NCBI GenBank assembly: GCA_030425925.1
Contig: JAUHZO010000020.1
Span: 20,252 to 84,251 of the forward strand
DNA from: Alphaproteobacteria bacterium
GTDB lineage: Bacteria > Pseudomonadota > Alphaproteobacteria > Rhodobacterales > Rhodobacteraceae
Direction: 5' to 3'
Length of the DNA stretch: 64,000 bases
Shown here: piece after piece, positions 62,352 through 64,000 of the stretch
How the letters are laid out: the number at the start of each line of letters is the position of its first letter
How positions within the stretch are numbered: position 1 is the stretch's first letter
Position numbers and translations under genes: made by a program
The notes under the pieces: model-generated
What the model saw: only the letters and a program-made list of their open reading frames with translations
What the model was told of the DNA's origin: nothing
Database searches by the model: none

Positions 62352-63839
62352 TTATTCTGCGGTAGCAGCGTGATGCATCACGTGGAAGATGACGTTCTGC
62401 TCGATGGTGCCGTCGAACAGGTGCGCCCAGGGGCCCTTGGCATAAACGGCCACGTCTTCACCCGAGTGGGTTTCCGACGACATCGGGATCAGCGCCTGCT
62501 GGTTGTAGTCCAGATCGGTCGCGTCTTCCTGGTCAACCGCGGGACGGACACCGGCCCAGTTCATGTCTTCGCGCAGGATCGAACCGGCACCGTTCAGATA
62601 ACCGGCAACGGTGTAGGCGTGGCCGTCCTTTGCCAGCAGCGGCTCACCGGTGTGGGCAACGCCCGCACCGTCGATGCCCATGCACAGGCCCAGGATGTCC
62701 GAGCCACGGCCACAGTAGCCGTTGAACGCGATGGCGTGCTCGTGGTCGGCGGTGACGACGATCAGGGTGTCGGCATCGTCGGTCATCTCGTCGGCCATGG
62801 CGACGGCGTCGGCAAACGCCTTCTGGTCGGCCACAACGCGCGCCAGGTTGCCGGCGTGGTTGGCGTGGTCGACGCGGCCCGCTTCGACCTGCAGGAAGAA
62901 GCCGTTGTCACCCGACTTGGCCTGCAGCGCGGCAATGGCGGCACCGGTCATTTCGGCCAGCGACGGCTCGTCGGCGCGGTCGGCTTCGTACATCATGTGC
63001 GACCCTTCGAACAGGCCCAGGATCGGGGTGCCTGCTGCCGCATCGACGGCTTCGAACGAAGCCTGGTCGGTGGCGAACTGGGCACCCAGGCCCTGCGCGC
63101 GCTCGACCAGGTTCACGCCGTCGGCGCGACGGCCCGAAACGCCGGCCACTTCGGTGCCTTCCGGCAGGAAGTGACGCAGACCGCCGCCCATGGCGACGTC
63201 GATGATGCCCGCTTCCATGGCGTCGATCAGCTGGGTCGCGATGTCCGTCTGCTGGGTGCAGCCTTCGGGCACGCTGTCTTCGAAGTTGCGGTCAACCGAC
63301 TTGGCATAAGCCGAAGCGGGGGTCGCGTGGGTGATGCGCGCGGTCGACACGATGCCGGTTTCCTTGCCCATCTCGGTCATGATCTCGTTCATCGACGCAA
63401 CGGTGTTGCCTTCGATGGTCGAGCAGTCACCGCGCACGATGTTTTCGTTCACGCCGATGATGCCTGCCTTGGTCTTGATGCCCGACATCATCGCGGTGCC
63501 CGTGCCGGCCGAATCCGGGGTCTGGGCGTTCACGTTGTAGGTCTTGACCAGGGCGAGGTTCGGGAACGCTTCGTGCGGCTGCACGTATTCGTCACCAAAG
63601 CCGCCTTCCTGCTGGCCGGCCCAGACACGCGAGGCATAGTTGGTGCCGACGCCGTTGCCGTCCGAGATCAGGATGATCACGTTCTTGGCCTTCGAGGTGT
63701 TCGGCTGCTTGGCCAGTTCGGCCTGCAGGCGCTCCTGGCCAGCGGTGAACCAGTCGTTGCCGGCCTGCGGCAGGTCCTGGGCGAATGCGGTGGTCGCAGC
63801 TGCGATTGCGGCAACCGATGCGACGAGAGTCGATTTCAT
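62352..63839 (-). CDS. phoA: Alkaline phosphatase (PhoA family)
   Basis: The 495-residue enzyme has a signal peptide (KSTLVASVAAIAAATTAFA, cleavage before QDLPQAG). Family motifs are NVIILISDGNGVGTNYAS (metal Asp), VNAQTPDSAGTGTAMMSG with the catalytic Ser, EAGRVDHANHAGNLARVVAD, VVTADHEHAIAFNGY and the late His in MSSETHSGEDVAVYAKG. It is a secreted zinc/magnesium phosphomonoesterase. The start at 63839 has GGAGG about 9 bases upstream. Only 38 bases separate the start from an insertion-sequence end, so its own promoter may be disrupted or replaced. Confidence 0.92.
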   Translation of the reverse strand: MKSTLVASVAAIAAATTAFAQDLPQAGNDWFTAGQERLQAELAKQPNTSKAKNVIILISDGNGVGTNYASRVWAGQQEGGFGDEYVQPHEAFPNLALVKTYNVNAQTPDSAGTGTAMMSGIKTKAGIIGVNENIVRGDCSTIEGNTVASMNEIMTEMGKETGIVSTARITHATPASAYAKSVDRNFEDSVPEGCTQQTDIATQLIDAMEAGIIDVAMGGGLRHFLPEGTEVAGVSGRRADGVNLVERAQGLGAQFATDQASFEAVDAAAGTPILGLFEGSHMMYEADRADEPSLAEMTGAAIAALQAKSGDNGFFLQVEAGRVDHANHAGNLARVVADQKAFADAVAMADEMTDDADTLIVVTADHEHAIAFNGYCGRGSDILGLCMGIDGAGVAHTGEPLLAKDGHAYTVAGYLNGAGSILREDMNWAGVRPAVDQEDATDLDYNQQALIPMSSETHSGEDVAVYAKGPWAHLFDGTIEQNVIFHVMHHAATAE

Positions 63840-63877
63840 GGCAAGTGCCTCCAGTTGGATTTGCACTTCCCGACCTA

Positions 63878-64000
63878 GGGTCCAGACTCATTGTCGGTCA
63901 AAGCCAGAAGATGACCGCTGCGGCGAGCGCGATGGCTGACAGGAAGACCTTCGGGCATCTGTCGTAGCGGGTGGCGATGCGCCGCCAGTCCTTCAATCGG
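63878..64000 (-). mobile_element. IS5-family insertion sequence, right end (cut by window edge)
   Basis: The end reads GGGTCCAGACTCATTGTCGG from about 63878, immediately after CTAG-like target bases (CCTAG, 63874-63878), as seen for IS427-group elements that insert at CTAR. Inside the end lies the 3' part of a transposase gene on the minus strand. The other end and the second target copy are outside the window, so the boundary is provisional. Confidence 0.7.
63898..64000 (-). CDS. IS5-family transposase, C-terminal 34 codons (partial)
   Basis: The translation RLKDWRRIATRYDRCPKV followed by FLSAIALAAAVIFWL and a stop is the well-known C-terminus of IS5/IS427-type DDE transposases of alphaproteobacteria (DWRRIATRYD contains the terminal part of the active-site helix). 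The rest of the gene lies beyond the window. Confidence 0.88.
   Translation of the reverse strand, partial: RLKDWRRIATRYDRCPKVFLSAIALAAAVIFWL

Overview
This 64 kb window is a chromosomal segment of a high-GC alphaproteobacterium, almost certainly of order Rhodobacterales (Roseobacter/Rhodobacteraceae group). Evidence: an RpoE-ChrR pair of the Rhodobacter sphaeroides type divergent from its target operon, a direct-repeat GAAC-N7-GAAC SOS box, a PuuD-type urate hydroxylase with a c-type haem, an IalB-family secreted protein, an MbfA ferritin-VIT1 exporter, and MutL with an endonuclease motif. Coding density is very high, no gap between genes reaches 300 bp, and many neighbours overlap by 4 bp (ATGA/GTGA). 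I see no tRNA, rRNA, CRISPR or phage genes. The only mobile DNA is the end of an IS5-family element that runs off the right edge.

Layout. 1-4468: singlet-oxygen/oxidative stress locus, rpoE-chrR (+) divergent from FAD oxidoreductase-DUF1365-DUF3833-SDR (-), with RpoE-like promoters facing each way. 4539-10230: aceE-aceF-lpdA pyruvate dehydrogenase operon (-), with a homodimeric E1 and an E3 that carries its own lipoyl domain. 10488-14428: ornithine cyclodeaminase-family protein, rmuC and mutL. 14608-16470: a 32-codon small ORF, puuD and a rhodanese. 16555-24688: a polyamine module with class III aminotransferase, GntR regulator, binding protein, ATPase, two permeases and a FAD amine oxidase. 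An 11-bp TGATCAAATTC site upstream of both transcription units suggests one regulator.

24691-35741: EamA transporter, a frameshifted small gene, a conserved hypothetical gene, a lipoprotein, ilvD, mbfA, a tiny secreted peptide, a TetR regulator, then fghA-DUF188-HAD-hydrolase and an MFS transporter. 35869-46699: zapE, two paralogous LysM proteins with a periplasmic rhodanese-like protein lacking the catalytic Cys, folC, accD, a CPBP protease coupled to a fatty-acid desaturase, a pentapeptide-repeat membrane protein, an AEC transporter and a NYN protein. 46869-56105: glutathione-dependent formaldehyde dehydrogenase, exoD, a LexA-controlled imuB without imuA or dnaE2 beside it, a coiled-coil small protein, GNAT, serB, asparaginase, ialB-like, a small membrane protein and rlmN. 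56166-59014: copA-cueR behind a textbook MerR-type promoter. 59019-64000: a GntR regulator, an ABC (FtsX/LolD-like) pair with a Tat-exported protein, alkaline phosphatase, and the IS end 38 bp upstream of the phosphatase start.

How it fits together: most of the window is housekeeping or stress metabolism. The formaldehyde pathway is split over two loci about 14 kb apart (fghA and the class III dehydrogenase). I found no obviously new large system. The most interesting signals are small: a likely deletion scar in the RpoE operon, shared operators, an orphan SOS-controlled imuB, a family of inverted repeats, an unusual insertion in the polyamine ATPase, and several uncharacterised small genes.
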